Below the pieces are notes generated by a model. The model was not told where the DNA came from, did not search any database, and saw only the letters and a list, made by a program, of their open reading frames with translations. Made by a program: the position numbers and the translations under genes. Shown here piece by piece: positions 8,190 to 17,093 of a DNA stretch of 64,000 bases. This DNA comes from Mesorhizobium sp. AR07 (GTDB taxonomy: Bacteria; Pseudomonadota; Alphaproteobacteria; Rhizobiales; Rhizobiaceae): positions 6,132,501-6,196,500 of the forward strand of contig NZ_CP080525.1 in NCBI RefSeq assembly GCF_024746815.1, given 5' to 3'. The stretch's first letter is position 1; the number at the start of each line of letters is the position of its first letter.

Positions 8190-9593
8190 ATGTCGCCCGA
8201 AACCCAACAGCTTCTATCTGCACTCGGCGGCCGGCTGGGCACGGGCGGCGTGCTCGCCGGCTCTGACGTGGATCAGCGCTATCGTGACGATCCCGACGGC
8301 AAGCTCGGCGCGCTTCCCGAAGCGGTGCTGCGCCCGCACGACACCGAGGGTGTCGCGGCAGCACTCGCCGCATGCAACCGCCTCGGCCAGCCGATTGTCG
8401 TGCAGGGCGGACGCACCGGGCTGACCGGCGCCGCGCGTGTGCAGCTGGGCGAGGTCGTGCTGTCGCTGGAGCGTATGACCGGCCTTGCCGCTCCGGACCG
8501 TCAGGCTGCCAGCATCGTCGCCGAAGCCGGCGCGACGCTGCAGGCGGTGCAGGAGGCGGCCGACGGCGCGGGCCTGATGTTCGGCGTCGATATCGGCGCA
8601 CGCGGTTCGGCAACGGTTGGCGGCAATGTCGCCACCAATGCCGGCGGCATCCGCGTGCTGCGCTACGGCATGTACCGGGCGCAAGTGCTCGGCCTGGAAG
8701 CGGTGCTGGCCGATGGCAGCGTGCTGACATCGTTGAAAGGTTTGCCCAAGGACAATTCCGGCTACGACCTCGGCCAGCTCTTCATCGGCACGGAAGGGAC
8801 GCTTGGCGTCGTCACACGCGCGGCACTCAGGCTGCATCCGAAGCCGGCGTCCGAGGTGAACGCCTTCTGCGCGCTCCCTTCGCTCGATGCCGCGATCGCC
8901 TTGCTCGGGCTGCTGCGGCAAAAGCTCGGCCCGCTCTTGTCCGCCTATGAGGTCAATTTCGCCCCGCTCTATGATGTCATGGTCGCCAGCATGGACATGC
9001 CGGCGCCGCTGCCGGCGGGCTCGCCCGTCTATGTGCTGGCCGAGATCCAGGGCAGCGAGCCCGAACGCGACAGCGAGCGCTTCGCCGAGGTCTTGATGCA
9101 GGCGGTCGAGGATGGCGTGATCGACGATGTGGTCGTCTCGCAATCGCCGCGCGAAGTCCGGGCACTGTGGGCCGTGCGCGAGGACGCCAATCGCTTGCTG
9201 TTTTCGATGAAAGGTCTGATCGGCGTCGACATTAGCATCCCGCTGGCGCGGATGGGAACGTTCCTGCAAGAAGCGGACGCTGCCATCCACGCCATGGATC
9301 CCGGCGCCGACATCTATGTCTTCGGTCATCTCGGCGACGGCAATCTGCACTACCAGGTCCGCACGGCCGATCCGGCGGCAGCCTATGACATCATCTATCG
9401 CGGCGTGGCGACAGCAGGCGGCGGCGTCTCGGCCGAGCATGGCATCGGCCTCGACAAGAAGAAGTGGCTGCATCAGGTGCGCAGCGACGCTGAAATCGCC
9501 ACGATGCGGCGGCTGAAGGCAGCGCTTGACCCCAAGAATATCCTCAATCCGGGGCGGGTCTTCGACCCTGTTCCATCAGACTTCCCCCGGTGA
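8190..9593 (+). CDS. FAD-binding oxidoreductase (GlcD / D-lactate dehydrogenase type)
   Basis: A 467-residue flavoprotein with an N-terminal FAD_binding_4 domain (pyrophosphate-binding VQGGRTGLTGAA near 70; GSATVGGNVATNAGG near 140; GTEGTLGVVTRAALRLHPKP near 205) and a C-terminal FAD-oxidase domain with the metal-site motifs VFGHLGDGNLHYQ near 378 and GGVSAEHGIGLDKK near 415. The family oxidises D-2-hydroxy acids such as glycolate, D-lactate or D-2-hydroxyglutarate. It is a single-gene unit behind the hairpin at 8065-8102 and converges with the PotC-type gene. The exact substrate is not evident. Confidence 0.88.
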   Translation: MSPETQQLLSALGGRLGTGGVLAGSDVDQRYRDDPDGKLGALPEAVLRPHDTEGVAAALAACNRLGQPIVVQGGRTGLTGAARVQLGEVVLSLERMTGLAAPDRQAASIVAEAGATLQAVQEAADGAGLMFGVDIGARGSATVGGNVATNAGGIRVLRYGMYRAQVLGLEAVLADGSVLTSLKGLPKDNSGYDLGQLFIGTEGTLGVVTRAALRLHPKPASEVNAFCALPSLDAAIALLGLLRQKLGPLLSAYEVNFAPLYDVMVASMDMPAPLPAGSPVYVLAEIQGSEPERDSERFAEVLMQAVEDGVIDDVVVSQSPREVRALWAVREDANRLLFSMKGLIGVDISIPLARMGTFLQEADAAIHAMDPGADIYVFGHLGDGNLHYQVRTADPAAAYDIIYRGVATAGGGVSAEHGIGLDKKKWLHQVRSDAEIATMRRLKAALDPKNILNPGRVFDPVPSDFPR

Positions 9594-9622
9594 CAACCAC
9601 CAGCTTGTAATCAACGCAGCAC

Positions 9623-10423
9623 TCAGGTCCGTTCCGTCGCGACTTGCCTGGGGATGAGAAAACGGGCGGCAAGCGCACAGAGCAGCACGGTGAACATCAG
9701 GATCAGCGCCACCAGCGCGTTGATGTCGGGTGAGAAGCCAAGCCGCATCATCGCCCACAGCCTGACCGGCAGCGTGCTCTGGGTGCCGGTGACCAGGATG
9801 GTGATCATCGTTTCGTCGAACGACAGCGCGAAGGCCAGGATGGCGCCGCCGACCATGGCGCTCGACAAGTTCGGCAGGATGATGCGCCAGAATGTCTGCC
9901 AGCCCGTGGCGCCGAGATCGTAGGACGCTTCGACCAGCGTGCGGCTCATCGACTGCAGCCGCATCAGCACCGTGCGGTAGACGATCGCCAGCACGAAGAC
10001 GGTGTGGCCGATGACGATCGTCAGCAACGAGCGTTCGAGCCCGATTTCGCGGAAGAAGATCAGCAGCGCCAGACCGCTGATGATGGGTGGCATCAGGAAC
10101 GGCAGGAAGATGATGAACTGCAGCAGCGAACGGCCTGCACGGCGGCTGTGATAGTAGAGCGCCAGCAGCGTTCCGCTGACCACCGACAGGATGACGGTGC
10201 AGACACCGACGATCAGCGTGGTGCGCAAGGCGGCCAATATGTCATGGTTTCCGGCCAGCGCGACATAGGTCGCAAGCGTCGGCGACGACCAGTCGACATT
10301 GCCATGCGAAATGGCGAAGAACGACGATACGATCGGCACGAACAGCGGGCTGTAGAGCAGCACCGCAACCAGTGTCGTGATCGCAGCCAGAAAGATCGTC
10401 GAAGGCCGGGGCAGGGCGGTCAT
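9623..10423 (-). CDS. Spermidine/putrescine-type ABC transporter permease (PotC-like)
   Basis: A 266-residue membrane protein with six predicted segments and the EAA loop EASYDLGATGWQTFWRIILPNL near residue 160, facing the ATPase. It starts at the ATG at 10423, overlapping the PotB-like gene by four bases. Last gene of a minus-strand operon that begins with GntR at 17890 and also encodes sugar-acid enzymes, so the cargo is probably not a polyamine. The name states family only. Confidence 0.9.
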   Translation of the reverse strand: MTALPRPSTIFLAAITTLVAVLLYSPLFVPIVSSFFAISHGNVDWSSPTLATYVALAGNHDILAALRTTLIVGVCTVILSVVSGTLLALYYHSRRAGRSLLQFIIFLPFLMPPIISGLALLIFFREIGLERSLLTIVIGHTVFVLAIVYRTVLMRLQSMSRTLVEASYDLGATGWQTFWRIILPNLSSAMVGGAILAFALSFDETMITILVTGTQSTLPVRLWAMMRLGFSPDINALVALILMFTVLLCALAARFLIPRQVATERT

Positions 10424-11292
10424 ATTGACGTCCCCCGATTGCGCCCGAAGCGTTCGCCGACAAGGATCGCCGCGATCACCACGATCGCCAGCGCCACCGA
10501 CAGCGCCGCGCCGAACGGCCAGTTGTAGGCCGTGCCGAACTGGCTGTAGAGGATGCGGCCGAAGGTGAAGCCGCTGATCCCGCCGACCATTTGCGGCGTC
10601 AGGAAATCGCCGATCGCCAGCACGAAGACGAAGCTCGCCGCCGAGGCGACGCCGGGCAGGCTGAGCGGCAAGGTGATGCGAAGGAAGGTCTGCAGGCCGC
10701 TGGCGCCCAGATCGTCGGAGGCGCGCAGCAGCACCTGCGGAATCCGTTCCAGCGACAGGAAGATCGGCAGGATGGCGAACGGGATCAGCAGCAGCGTCAG
10801 CGTCAGCAGGATGGCGTTCATGTTGAACACGAAAACCGTCGACGGCTCCTGCAGGATGCCGAGTGCCACCAGCGCCTTGTTGAGAAAACCGTTGAGGCCG
10901 AGGATGCTGCGGATCGCATAGATCTTGATGACGTAGCTCATCAGCAGCGGCACCAGCAGCAGCATCAGCAAGGCGTAGCGCCAGCGCCCCTTCAGGGTGG
11001 TCAGGAAATAGGCGGCGGGATAGGCCAGCAGAATGCAGATTGCCGCCACCGAGAGGCACAGCACGATGGTGTTCCAGAACACCGGAAGAAAGACCGGATC
11101 GGTGAAGAAGCGGGCATAATTGCCCAGTGACAGCGTGTAAACGATCGTGCCCTGGTCGACGCTGAAGAAACTGTAGCCGAGGAAGATCGCCAGCGGCACC
11201 AGGACGAAGACCACCGGCGAGGCGAAAGCCAGCGCCGTCACCAGCAGCGACCATCGCCTTTCCGCGAGCGGTATCGCACCGGTTCCGCTCAT
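10420..11292 (-). CDS. Spermidine/putrescine-type ABC transporter permease (PotB-like)
   Basis: A 290-residue permease: N-terminal membrane segment at about 13-40, a periplasmic loop with FSVDQGTIVYTLSLGNYARFF typical of PotB, and the EAA loop RASDDLGASGLQTFLRITLPLSLP near 190. The ATG at 11292 overlaps the stop of the ATPase gene. It forms a heterodimer with the PotC-like protein. Confidence 0.9.
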   Translation of the reverse strand: MSGTGAIPLAERRWSLLVTALAFASPVVFVLVPLAIFLGYSFFSVDQGTIVYTLSLGNYARFFTDPVFLPVFWNTIVLCLSVAAICILLAYPAAYFLTTLKGRWRYALLMLLLVPLLMSYVIKIYAIRSILGLNGFLNKALVALGILQEPSTVFVFNMNAILLTLTLLLIPFAILPIFLSLERIPQVLLRASDDLGASGLQTFLRITLPLSLPGVASAASFVFVLAIGDFLTPQMVGGISGFTFGRILYSQFGTAYNWPFGAALSVALAIVVIAAILVGERFGRNRGTSI

Positions 11293-12392
11293 GCCAGCAC
11301 CAGATGGCCTTCGTGCGGCGCAAACGAAAGCGAGATCGTCTCGCCGGATTTCAGCGTGCTGCCGTCAACCCGGCTCGGTGTGCGCAGCCGCAGGCGTTGT
11401 GCGGGATTGTCGGCGCCTGCCGTGATGGTGGCGACGGTCGACGAGCCGGCAAAAGCCATGTCGGAGATCGTGCCTGAAAAGCGATTGTCGGTATCTTGCG
11501 CCCCTGCAAGGTGCAAGGCCTCGGGACGGAATGCCGCGAAGGCGCTGGCGCCGTCCGCCGCGGCCTTCAGACGCGGTTGGCCGCTGATCGAACAAACCAG
11601 GCGCCCAAGCGTCGTCTCGATCGATCGCAGCTCGCCCTGGACGGCCCCAAGTTTCCCGGCCACCAGATTGTTCTCGCCGAAGAACCGCGCCACGAACTCG
11701 CAATTCGGCTTGTAATAAAGCTCGTGTGGCGTGCCGAGCTGGCGGATATGGCCGGCCTGCATGACGCAGATGCGGTCGGCCATGCCGATGGCCTCTTCCT
11801 GGTCGTGAGTGACGAACAGGAAGGTGGTCTTGATCTCGCGCTGGATGGATTTCAGGAACTCCTGCATCTGCCGGCGCAGCTCGAGGTCGAGCGCAGCCAG
11901 CGGCTCATCGAGCAGGATCAGGCGCGGCTGGCAGATCAGCGCACGGGCCAGGGCGACGCGTTGGCGCTGGCCGCCGGAGAGCTGGGCCGGAAAGCGGTCG
12001 GCAAAGCGGCCGAGCTGGACCAGGTCAAGCGCCTCCGCGACGCGGCGCGTGATCTCCTTGCGCTGGATATGGCGGACCGAAAGCCCGTAGCCGACATTGC
12101 CGGAAACGGTCAAATGCGGGAACAGCGCATAGTCCTGGAACACGGTGTTGAACGGCCGCCGGTTGATCGGCATGCGGCTGATGTCCTGGCCGTCGAGGCG
12201 GATCTCGCCCGCCGTCAGTGGCTCAAGCCCGCCAATCAGCCGCAGCACCGTGGTTTTGCCGGAGCCCGATGGCCCAAGAACGGTCAGGAACTCACCGTCC
12301 TTGATCGACAGGTCGATGTCGTGCAGCACGGGAACCGTGCCGTAGGATTTCGAAACGGACCGCAGCGTCAGCAGGTCGGTGTTCTGGTTCAT
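11289..12392 (-). CDS. ABC transporter ATP-binding protein (PotA-like)
   Basis: A 367-residue ATPase: Walker A GPSGSGKT at 40-47, LSGGQ at 138-142, Walker B ILLDEP at 159-164, H-loop FVTHDQEEAIGMAD, and a C-terminal TOBE/OB domain from about 280. FNTVFQDYALFPHLTV is the Q-loop region of PotA/MalK-type ATPases. I take the ATG at 12392 (MNQNTDLL), spaced from GAGAG; an in-frame ATG at 12407 has no visible ribosome site. The hairpin at 12414-12440 separates it from the binding-protein gene. Confidence 0.9.
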   Translation of the reverse strand: MNQNTDLLTLRSVSKSYGTVPVLHDIDLSIKDGEFLTVLGPSGSGKTTVLRLIGGLEPLTAGEIRLDGQDISRMPINRRPFNTVFQDYALFPHLTVSGNVGYGLSVRHIQRKEITRRVAEALDLVQLGRFADRFPAQLSGGQRQRVALARALICQPRLILLDEPLAALDLELRRQMQEFLKSIQREIKTTFLFVTHDQEEAIGMADRICVMQAGHIRQLGTPHELYYKPNCEFVARFFGENNLVAGKLGAVQGELRSIETTLGRLVCSISGQPRLKAAADGASAFAAFRPEALHLAGAQDTDNRFSGTISDMAFAGSSTVATITAGADNPAQRLRLRTPSRVDGSTLKSGETISLSFAPHEGHLVLA

Positions 12393-12413
12393 GAAATACT
12401 CTCGCATACGCTG

Positions 12414-12440
12414 CGGCGGTCCGGAACGTCCGGACCGCCG
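12414..12440 (-). repeat. Perfect 12-bp intercistronic hairpin
   Basis: Arms 12414-12425 and 12429-12440 are exact reverse complements around the three-base loop ACG (plus-strand reading). It lies just downstream of the stop of the binding-protein gene and before the ATPase gene. Such a stem can protect the upstream mRNA and raise binding protein over membrane components. Confidence 0.7.
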
Positions 12441-12468
12441 GGTCCTTCGAAGTCAGAGCATCGAAAGG

Positions 12469-13494
12469 TCAGGGCGTCGCCTTGACCTCGTTCCACATGT
12501 CCGACCGCTTCAGCGGGTCCTCGACATTGTTGAGCCAGACCAGCTTGTCATTGCCGCCGGCGCTGCTGGTTTCGGTCACCGTGTTGCCGAAGCCGGTGCG
12601 TTCGGAAAGCGCGCCGCTGACCTTCTTGCTCAGCATGAAGTCGATCCACTTCTCGGCCGCCGCATTGTCGCGGACGCCCTTGGAAATGACCCAGTTGTCG
12701 AGCCAGGCAAGCGCGCCCTCGCTTGGATTGACGTAGGCGACATGGGCGCCGATCTTCTGCAGTGCCTTGACCTGCTGTTGACCATAGTTTGCCCAGATCA
12801 AAGCCACGTCATTGTTCTGGTAGATCTGCTGCGCCTCGTCGGCGGTGGTGTAGAAGCTCAGCACGTTGCGCTTGAGTTCGACCAGTCTGGCCTTGACCGC
12901 TGCCATCTGCTGTTCATTCAGATTGAACGGATCCTTGTAGCCGAGCGTCAGCGCGGTGAACGAGAAATTGTGCTCGCCATTGTCGTAGGCCAGAACCTTG
13001 CCCTTGTAGGCCGGGTCCCAGAGGACCGACATCGAGGTCGGCGCGGGCTTGACCTTGTCGGTGTCATAGATCAATCCGATCGAGTCGAAGCAGAACGGGA
13101 TGCCATAGACCTTGCCGTCCTTGGTGACGCCGCTGACCGCCGTCAGATCGCGGAAGCGCGGCAGCACCTCCTTCTGGTTGGCCAGTTTCGTCACGTCGAT
13201 CGGCGACACCAGATCGGCCTTGATGTAGCGCTGCAACTGGGCAGTGTTGACGGCGAAGACGTCGAAATCCTGCCCTTCGCTGCCCTTGATCTTGGCCCAG
13301 ATCTCGTCGTCGCTGCCGATGAAGACGACATCGACGCCGATGCCGGTTGCAGCGGTGAAGTCCTTGACCCAGTCAGCATCGGCGTAGCCGTCCCAGGCCA
13401 GAACCCGAAGGTTCGCGGCCAGGGCAGCCGATGTCATCAGCCCGATGCCGAGGCCGATTGTCGCCATTCTTAGAAACAGTTTTTTCAGTCCCAT
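12469..13494 (-). CDS. Extracellular solute-binding protein (PotD-like)
   Basis: A 341-residue periplasmic protein with a signal peptide of about 26 residues (cleavage after AALA) and the type II fold typical of PotD: LRVLAWDGYADADWVKDFTAATG at the N-terminus, VYGIPFCFDSIGLIYDTDKV, and WNEVKATP at the end. I start at the ATG at 13494 (MGLKKLFLRMATIG); the upstream frame to 13638 has no signal peptide logic. PotD acidic polyamine ligands are not obvious to me, and the neighbours are sugar-acid enzymes. Confidence 0.9.
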   Translation of the reverse strand: MGLKKLFLRMATIGLGIGLMTSAALAANLRVLAWDGYADADWVKDFTAATGIGVDVVFIGSDDEIWAKIKGSEGQDFDVFAVNTAQLQRYIKADLVSPIDVTKLANQKEVLPRFRDLTAVSGVTKDGKVYGIPFCFDSIGLIYDTDKVKPAPTSMSVLWDPAYKGKVLAYDNGEHNFSFTALTLGYKDPFNLNEQQMAAVKARLVELKRNVLSFYTTADEAQQIYQNNDVALIWANYGQQQVKALQKIGAHVAYVNPSEGALAWLDNWVISKGVRDNAAAEKWIDFMLSKKVSGALSERTGFGNTVTETSSAGGNDKLVWLNNVEDPLKRSDMWNEVKATP

Positions 13495-13546
13495 TTTTAA
13501 TCTCCCATTGTCATTCTGATGGACCGCAGTTTCCGGACCTTTGCCG

Positions 13547-14545
13547 TCACAGCTGAGTGACGGCGACCAGTCCCTCGTCCGGCACCGACACCATCCGGTT
13601 GCGCAGCGGCTTGCCGAATGTCTGTGCCTGGATTTCATACTCGTCGCCGGAAGCCGTCTTGACGCCGGAGGCGTAGCTCATCACCGCCGCACCGAAGAAA
13701 TAGGCATGCAGGTCGCCCGCCCTGCGGTGCATCGGGTAGCGGAAATGGAAATGTTCGAGATTGGCGATCGAGTGCGACATATGCGCCTCGCCCGACAGGA
13801 ACTCCTGCTCCCAGATAACAGTGCCGTCGCGCAGGATGCGGGAATGGCCGCGCACTTCGTCGGGCAGGTTGCCGATCAGAAGCTCCGGGCCGATCGAGCA
13901 GGAGCGAAGCTTGGAATGGGCGAGATAGAGATAGTTCTCGGCTTCCGTCACATGGTCGGAATATTCGTTGCCGAGCGCATAGCCGATGCGATAGGGGCGC
14001 CCGTCCGGCCCATTGAGGTAGAGCCCGACGATCTCGGCTTCTTCGGCGCCGGCGCGCGCGAAGGCCGGCATCGGCAGCGCGGCACCGGGTGGCACGACAC
14101 AGGTGCCGACGCCCTTGAAGAACCATTCGGGCTGGATCCCGATCTGCCCGGCGGCGGGCTTGCCGCCCTCCAGGCCCATGCGGAAGATCTTCAGCGAATC
14201 CGATTCCTCGGCGTCCTCGCCATGCGTCAGCACATGCATCTTGTCGCGTGCCGCGGCACTGCCGGTGTGGGTCAGGCCCGTGCCGGTGACCAGGAAGCGC
14301 GCCGGCTCGGGATGATCGACCGGGGCCAGCACGCGGCCATCGCGCAACAGCTCGTCATAGTCGATCGTGGCAGTGCCTGTCCGTTCCTCGACAAGTACCG
14401 CGATGGACGCGCCTTGGGCGATTGCCGCTTCGGCCAGCTCCAGCACGGTGTTGGTCCCGTCGAGCGGATGCAGGCGATTGCCATCGTCGGAGACACGGCC
14501 AACCCGCCTGCTGCCATCGGCCATTCTGAACTGAACAAGACGCAT
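13547..14545 (-). CDS. AraD1 / GguC family protein (FAH superfamily)
   Basis: A 332-residue member of the fumarylacetoacetate-hydrolase superfamily, closest in pattern to the AraD1/GguC group linked with sugar-acid catabolism. Seen: MRLVQFRMADGSRRVGRV start, GTGLTHTGSAAARDKMHV, the metal-site-like EEAEIVGLYLNGPDGRPYRIGYALGNEYSDHVTE region near 190-220, and a C-terminal GDEYEIQAQTFGKPLRN. Family members are thought to dehydrate 2-keto-3-deoxy sugar acids, giving 2-oxoglutarate semialdehyde. It starts at 14545 and follows the SDR and dehydratase genes. Confidence 0.8.
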   Translation of the reverse strand: MRLVQFRMADGSRRVGRVSDDGNRLHPLDGTNTVLELAEAAIAQGASIAVLVEERTGTATIDYDELLRDGRVLAPVDHPEPARFLVTGTGLTHTGSAAARDKMHVLTHGEDAEESDSLKIFRMGLEGGKPAAGQIGIQPEWFFKGVGTCVVPPGAALPMPAFARAGAEEAEIVGLYLNGPDGRPYRIGYALGNEYSDHVTEAENYLYLAHSKLRSCSIGPELLIGNLPDEVRGHSRILRDGTVIWEQEFLSGEAHMSHSIANLEHFHFRYPMHRRAGDLHAYFFGAAVMSYASGVKTASGDEYEIQAQTFGKPLRNRMVSVPDEGLVAVTQL

Positions 14546-14577
14546 GAAACACCCTTCTTCCCTTGAAACCGTACGGA

Positions 14578-15354
14578 TCACACCCAGCCGGCGTCGACGA
14601 TGAACTGCTGGCTCGTGCACATGCGGCTGTCGTCGGCGGCGAGAAACAGCGCCATGCGCGCGATATCGGCGGTCTGCAGCCGGTCGGGCAGGCACTGCCT
14701 CTCCTCGATCTGCCGCTCTCCGGCCGGGTTCAGCCACAGGCGCATCTGGCGCTCGGTCATCACCCAGCCCGGCACCATGCAGTTGACGCGGATGCGCTCG
14801 GGGCCAAGCTCGCGGGCCAGCGCCCGCGTCATGCCGTAGACAGCGGCTTTCGCGGTGACATAGGCAGGGCAATCGGGATCGCCGACCATCCAGGTGATGG
14901 AGCCGAAATTGATGATCGAGCCACCGCCCAGCGAACTCATCTGCGGGCGCACCGCTTGGGCCGCAAAGAACTGGTGGCGCAAATTGATCGCCATGCGGTC
15001 GTCCCAATAGGCGACCGTCACATCCTTGGTTTGATGCCGGTCATCATTGCCGGCATTGTTGCACAGGATCTGGATCGGGCCGTTGTGCTGCATCGCCTGC
15101 ACGGTCGCCGCCTGCAGCTGCTCGACGTTGCGCAGGTCGCAGGCAATGAACAGCGGTGCGCGATGTCCCTCCGCCGCGATCGCGTCGACCAGGCGCTGGG
15201 ACGGTTCTTCGGCCAGATCGACAAAGGCGACATGGCTGCCTTGCGCGCAGAAATGGCGCACCAGGCTTTCGCCGATGCCACTGCCGCCACCGGTTATGAA
15301 GACACTGCGGCCCTTGAGGCTGGGATAGGTCGCGTAGCCGATTTCATCCGTCAT
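14578..15354 (-). CDS. SDR-family dehydrogenase (probable sugar 1-dehydrogenase)
   Basis: A 258-residue classical short-chain dehydrogenase: nucleotide motif TGGGSGIG near 20-27, Asp of FVDLAEE selecting NAD, NNAG near 98, catalytic Ser in INFGSITW, and YVTAK (Tyr and Lys) near 164-168. Within an operon of a sugar-acid dehydratase and an AraD1-type protein, oxidation of an aldose at C1 to its lactone is the likely step. Substrate specificity is inferred from context only. Confidence 0.85.
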   Translation of the reverse strand: MTDEIGYATYPSLKGRSVFITGGGSGIGESLVRHFCAQGSHVAFVDLAEEPSQRLVDAIAAEGHRAPLFIACDLRNVEQLQAATVQAMQHNGPIQILCNNAGNDDRHQTKDVTVAYWDDRMAINLRHQFFAAQAVRPQMSSLGGGSIINFGSITWMVGDPDCPAYVTAKAAVYGMTRALARELGPERIRVNCMVPGWVMTERQMRLWLNPAGERQIEERQCLPDRLQTADIARMALFLAADDSRMCTSQQFIVDAGWV

Positions 15355-15365
15355 GGCGCGCCTCT

Positions 15366-17093
15366 CTAGTGGGAATGCCGGGGGATGCCGGCATCGCGCC
15401 GGCCGACGAGGAAGTCGAAATCGCAGCCCTTGTCGGCCTGCAGCACGCGCTCGACATAGAGGCTCTGATAGCCGCCTTCGGGCGGCGTCGGCGGCTGCCA
15501 GTCACGCCGGCGGATGGCCAGTTCCTCATCCGACACCAGAAGCTCAAGGCGGCGGCCGGCGACGTCGAGTTCGATGAGATCGCCATCGCGCACCAGCGCC
15601 AGTGCGCCACCCGCGGCGGCCTCGGGCGCCACATGCAGCACCACGGTGCCGTAAGCCGTGCCGCTCATGCGCGCGTCGGAAATGCGCACCATGTCGGAGA
15701 CACCCTGCTTGAGTAGCTTCGCCGGCAGCGGCATGTTGCCGACCTCGGCCATCCCTGGATAGCCGCGCGGTCCGCAGTTCTTCAGCACCATCACCGATGT
15801 CGCGTCGATATCCAGCCCCGGATCGTCGATGCGGGCGTAGTAGTGCTCGATGTTTTCGAAGACCACCGCCTTGCCGCGATGCTGCATCAGCTCGGGCGTT
15901 GCCGCCGATGGCTTGATGACCGCCCCGTCGGGCGCCAGATTGCCGCGCAGGATCGAGATGCCGCCTTCCTTGGTCAGCGGCTCGCTCAACGGGCGGATGA
16001 CCTCGCTGTTGTAGTTGGGCGCGCCGTCGATCAATTCGCCGATCGTCTTGTTGCTGACGGTCATGGCGTCACGATGAAGAAGCCCCACTTCATCAAGCGA
16101 CGCCATGACCGCAGCCAGCCCCCCGGCATAGTAGAAATCTTCCATCAGGAACCGGCCCGACGGCATCAGATCGACAATGGTCGGAACGTCGCGGCCAAGG
16201 CGGTCCCAGTCGTCCAGGCTGAGGTCGACACCGATCCGATTGGCGATGGCGATCAGATGCAGCACCGCATTGGTCGAGCCACCGATCGCGCCGTTGACGC
16301 GAATGGCGTTCTCGAACGCTTGCCTGGTCAGGATCTGCGCAATCGTCACGTCCCTGCGGACCAGGTCGACGATCTGGCGTCCGGCCATCTGGGCGAGCAC
16401 GCCACGGCGCGAATCCACTGCCGGGATCGCAGCGTTGTCCGGCATGCCGATGCCGAGCGCCTCCACCATGCTGGCCATGGTCGAGGCCGTGCCCATCGTC
16501 ATGCAGCTGCCCGCCGACCGGCTCTGGCCCTGCTCGGCGGCGAGGAAATCGGCGACCGGCATGCGGCCGGCCTTCACCTCTTCGGCGAATTTCCAGACAT
16601 GCGTGCCCGAGCCGATGTCTTGCCCGCGGAACTTGCCATTGAGCATCGGCCCACCGGAAACGGTGATGGTCGGCAGATTGCATGATGCGGCACCCATCAG
16701 CAGCGCCGGCGTGGTCTTGTCGCAGCCGACCAGCAGGATCACGCCGTCGATGGGATTGCCGCGGATGGATTCTTCGACATCCATGCTGACCAGATTGCGA
16801 AACAGCATGGCGGTGGGGCGCATGTTGCTCTCGCCCAATGACATCACCGGAAATTCCAGCGGCAGGCCGCCGGCTTCATAGACGCCACGTTTGACGTGGT
16901 CGGCGAGCGCCCGCAGATGCGCGTTGCACGGGGTCAATTCCGACCAGGTGTTGCAGATGCCGATGACCGGGCGGCCGTCGAAGGCGTCGGCGGGAATGCC
17001 TTGGTTCTTCATCCAGCTGCGGTGCATGAAGGCGTTCTTGCCTTCGCCGCCGAACCAGGCCTCGGAGCGCAGCTTGCGTTTGGTCTCGGTCAC
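15366..17093 (-). CDS. IlvD/Edd-family sugar-acid dehydratase (arabonate dehydratase type)
   Basis: A 575-residue Fe-S dehydratase. Iron-sulfur cysteines C56 (SELTPCNAHL), C124 (VGCDKTTPALLMGA) and C197 (SAGSCMTMGTASTM) are present, as is SDARMSGTAYG near the C-terminus with the catalytic Ser. SWMKNQG near 26-32 resembles L-arabinonate and pentonate dehydratases more than biosynthetic IlvD. The start codon is GTG at 17093, overlapping the GntR stop (GTGA). It dehydrates an aldonate to a 2-keto-3-deoxy acid; the exact sugar (arabonate, xylonate, galactonate) is not fixed by sequence. Confidence 0.88.
   Translation of the reverse strand: MTETKRKLRSEAWFGGEGKNAFMHRSWMKNQGIPADAFDGRPVIGICNTWSELTPCNAHLRALADHVKRGVYEAGGLPLEFPVMSLGESNMRPTAMLFRNLVSMDVEESIRGNPIDGVILLVGCDKTTPALLMGAASCNLPTITVSGGPMLNGKFRGQDIGSGTHVWKFAEEVKAGRMPVADFLAAEQGQSRSAGSCMTMGTASTMASMVEALGIGMPDNAAIPAVDSRRGVLAQMAGRQIVDLVRRDVTIAQILTRQAFENAIRVNGAIGGSTNAVLHLIAIANRIGVDLSLDDWDRLGRDVPTIVDLMPSGRFLMEDFYYAGGLAAVMASLDEVGLLHRDAMTVSNKTIGELIDGAPNYNSEVIRPLSEPLTKEGGISILRGNLAPDGAVIKPSAATPELMQHRGKAVVFENIEHYYARIDDPGLDIDATSVMVLKNCGPRGYPGMAEVGNMPLPAKLLKQGVSDMVRISDARMSGTAYGTVVLHVAPEAAAGGALALVRDGDLIELDVAGRRLELLVSDEELAIRRRDWQPPTPPEGGYQSLYVERVLQADKGCDFDFLVGRRDAGIPRHSH

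Noticed and set aside
9623..13494. True polyamine transporter potABCD
   Set aside because: Family membership is clear, but the operon context is sugar-acid metabolism; the pot symbols would overstate function.
15366..17093. Biosynthetic dihydroxy-acid dehydratase ilvD
   Set aside because: Operon partners and motifs (SWMKNQG) point to the aldonate dehydratase branch; no branched-chain biosynthesis genes nearby.
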